A DNA stretch of 64,000 nucleotides from Selaginella moellendorffii (lineage: Eukaryota; Streptophyta; Lycopodiopsida; Selaginellales; Selaginellaceae): assembly GCF_000143415.4 (NCBI RefSeq), contig NW_003314280.1, positions 1,051,938 to 1,115,937 of the forward strand, given 5' to 3'. The stretch's first letter is position 1, and each line of letters begins with the position of its first letter. This document shows, one piece after another, positions 62,881-64,000 of this stretch. Position numbers and translations under genes: made by a program. The notes under the pieces were generated by a model. The model was not told the DNA's origin. It worked only from the letters and a program-made list of their open reading frames with translations, and ran no database searches.

Positions 62881-63480
62881 ATCGAGGCGGCAGGGGATAT
62901 CACAGCCACAGCACTTCGGGCTTTGAGGCGTGCCCAAATGCCGCGAGCATCCAATACCTAGTTAGTAATTATATTTTGTTATAACAAAAAAACCTAAGTA
63001 ATTATAGAAAGCTCCAGATTATTTGACTTCAGACGCTTTGTTTTTTGACCAAATTCGTTAGAAAATGAAAATGCACCGTGCATCATCCGCACCTATATAC
63101 TCACAAAATAAGATTCTCAAAAAAGCATTAAGAACTTTAGGGCTCTGCATTTGCAATTTATCAGTGAGATCAAGTTTTGACCACTATCGTTTTGCCTCAA
63201 GAAGAGCTGGCAATGCGGCAGGTGTACCATCTCTTTTGGTTACTTCCAAGGCCTCCATCAACATATGAGCAACAAATGTGATTTATTTCTATGTTACACT
63301 CTTTTGACAGAAAGCAAAGCTTTGTATTGGGCAAAACAACTTTAAGATGCCCATACATTGTCAACATTTTGAACACTTTAAAACTATGCAGGAATGAGTT
63401 TTCTTTTATCCTAATTTGAGATTCATGACCAGGCCACCTTTCTTGGGTTTTGTTATTTGCCAAGGAGAAAGTACATGTAA
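62881..63480. other. intergenic, no clear gene
   Basis: No convincing reading frame. Its right part may belong to the decayed gypsy fragment that follows. Confidence 0.4.
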
Positions 63481-63645
63481 GTATCAAGAAAATGTTGGAC
63501 AAGGGTATTATCTAAAAGATGTGGCTTTAAATGTGTGAATTTCATCTTATTATGAAGCCTAATGGGAATGTTTGCTTCAACAGTAATTATCACCCATTAA
63601 ACGAAGTGATTATCCCTAATGTATATCTCTTTTGGAGTCATTAGT
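63480..63645 (+). pseudogene. decayed gypsy reverse-transcriptase fragment
   Basis: The plus strand reads IKKMLDKGII, stop, KMWL, stop, then EFHLIMKPNG and NYHPLNEVIIPNVYL. Residue by residue this parallels VKEMLEKGVIRKSQSPWACE and YHPLNEVTIPDVYPL of the gypsy pol at 54,373-57,972. Two internal stops and the missing rest show an old, truncated copy in the opposite orientation. Confidence 0.75.
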
Positions 63646-64000
63646 TTATCATAAGCCATGATTTATTCTCGTGATTGTCAAGCAAAATATGCCATCTTGT
63701 CTTGTTTCTTTCTCCTTTTTTATTTTGTTTTCTTTTTTGCAAGTGAGCTCTTCCTATGTTTGGTTACACCATACTCAAGCGACCTAAGTTCAAATTGCGG
63801 TAAATGCTAGTTGTTCAAGTTCTCATCGTTCGCCCAGCTTCTACTTCGCTCTTGCGAAATCAAAAGAGCCACTGAAACACGAAACCCGAGAAGAATCTTT
63901 ATAATTAATTCTTTCAACTATCAACTTATCCAACTCAAGAACTCAAAAAGATGAAACCTCACTACGGGATAGATTTTGCTACTCGCACGCTTTTTCTCCC
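63646..64000. other. unassigned end of window
   Basis: Nothing recognisable; possibly more of the decayed element. Confidence 0.4.

Noticed and set aside
63197-63502. 101-codon minus frame at the right end
   Set aside because: No homology seen, and it lies over the plus-strand gypsy relic.

Overview
The window looks like nuclear DNA of a seedless vascular plant, most likely a lycophyte close to Selaginella. Introns are very short (about 45-75 bp) with GT-AG ends. Genes are packed tightly, often less than 100 bp apart. Pentatricopeptide repeat (PPR) genes and their relics are unusually abundant and mostly intronless. A SHIPPO-repeat protein of the sperm-flagellum type sits next to typical land-plant genes (SR45a, HKT, GASA, AG-peptide, DYW-PPR), which fits a plant with swimming sperm.

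Layout. 1-12,704 is a nest of LTR retrotransposons. A 9.7-kb element (488-10,197) with no pol is inserted inside an older LTR of the same family lying in the opposite orientation. It carries a 673-bp TRIM with a perfect target duplication, and a heavily decayed relative follows it. 12,975-21,545 is a graveyard of duplicated, frameshifted PPR genes around an unrecognised multi-exon gene (14,787-16,175, minus). 21,567-22,200 holds AT-rich repeats.

22,415-53,706 is the gene-rich core: a 17-exon M3 oligopeptidase, a small secreted peptide, a broken GASA gene, two overlapping long PPR reading frames, CENP-V/GFA, SR45a, a beta-helix/root-cap-like secreted protein, a SHIPPO protein, GPI transamidase subunit GAA1, a DYW-type PPR, a monoacylglycerol-lipase-like hydrolase, COG7, an AG-peptide and an HKT transporter. 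For M3, SR45a, the beta-helix gene, GAA1, COG7 and HKT I could join all exons in frame.

54,167-59,195 is a Ty3/gypsy element on the minus strand, nearly complete but with three stop codons in pol. After an AT-rich desert come a small three-exon gene and an intronless PPR gene (61,025-62,809), then a decayed gypsy fragment.

Shared roles. COG7 (Golgi tethering), GAA1 (GPI attachment) and the GPI-type AG-peptide belong to the same secretory route, but nothing here shows they are co-regulated. The PPR proteins are presumably organellar RNA factors. I found no operon-like, CRISPR or phage-like system. The less expected signals are the in-frame junction between the two overlapping PPR frames, an inverted block inside one LTR, a 46-bp divergent gene pair, amplified splice-site modules, and a GASA gene whose damage could be bypassed by a downstream splice acceptor.
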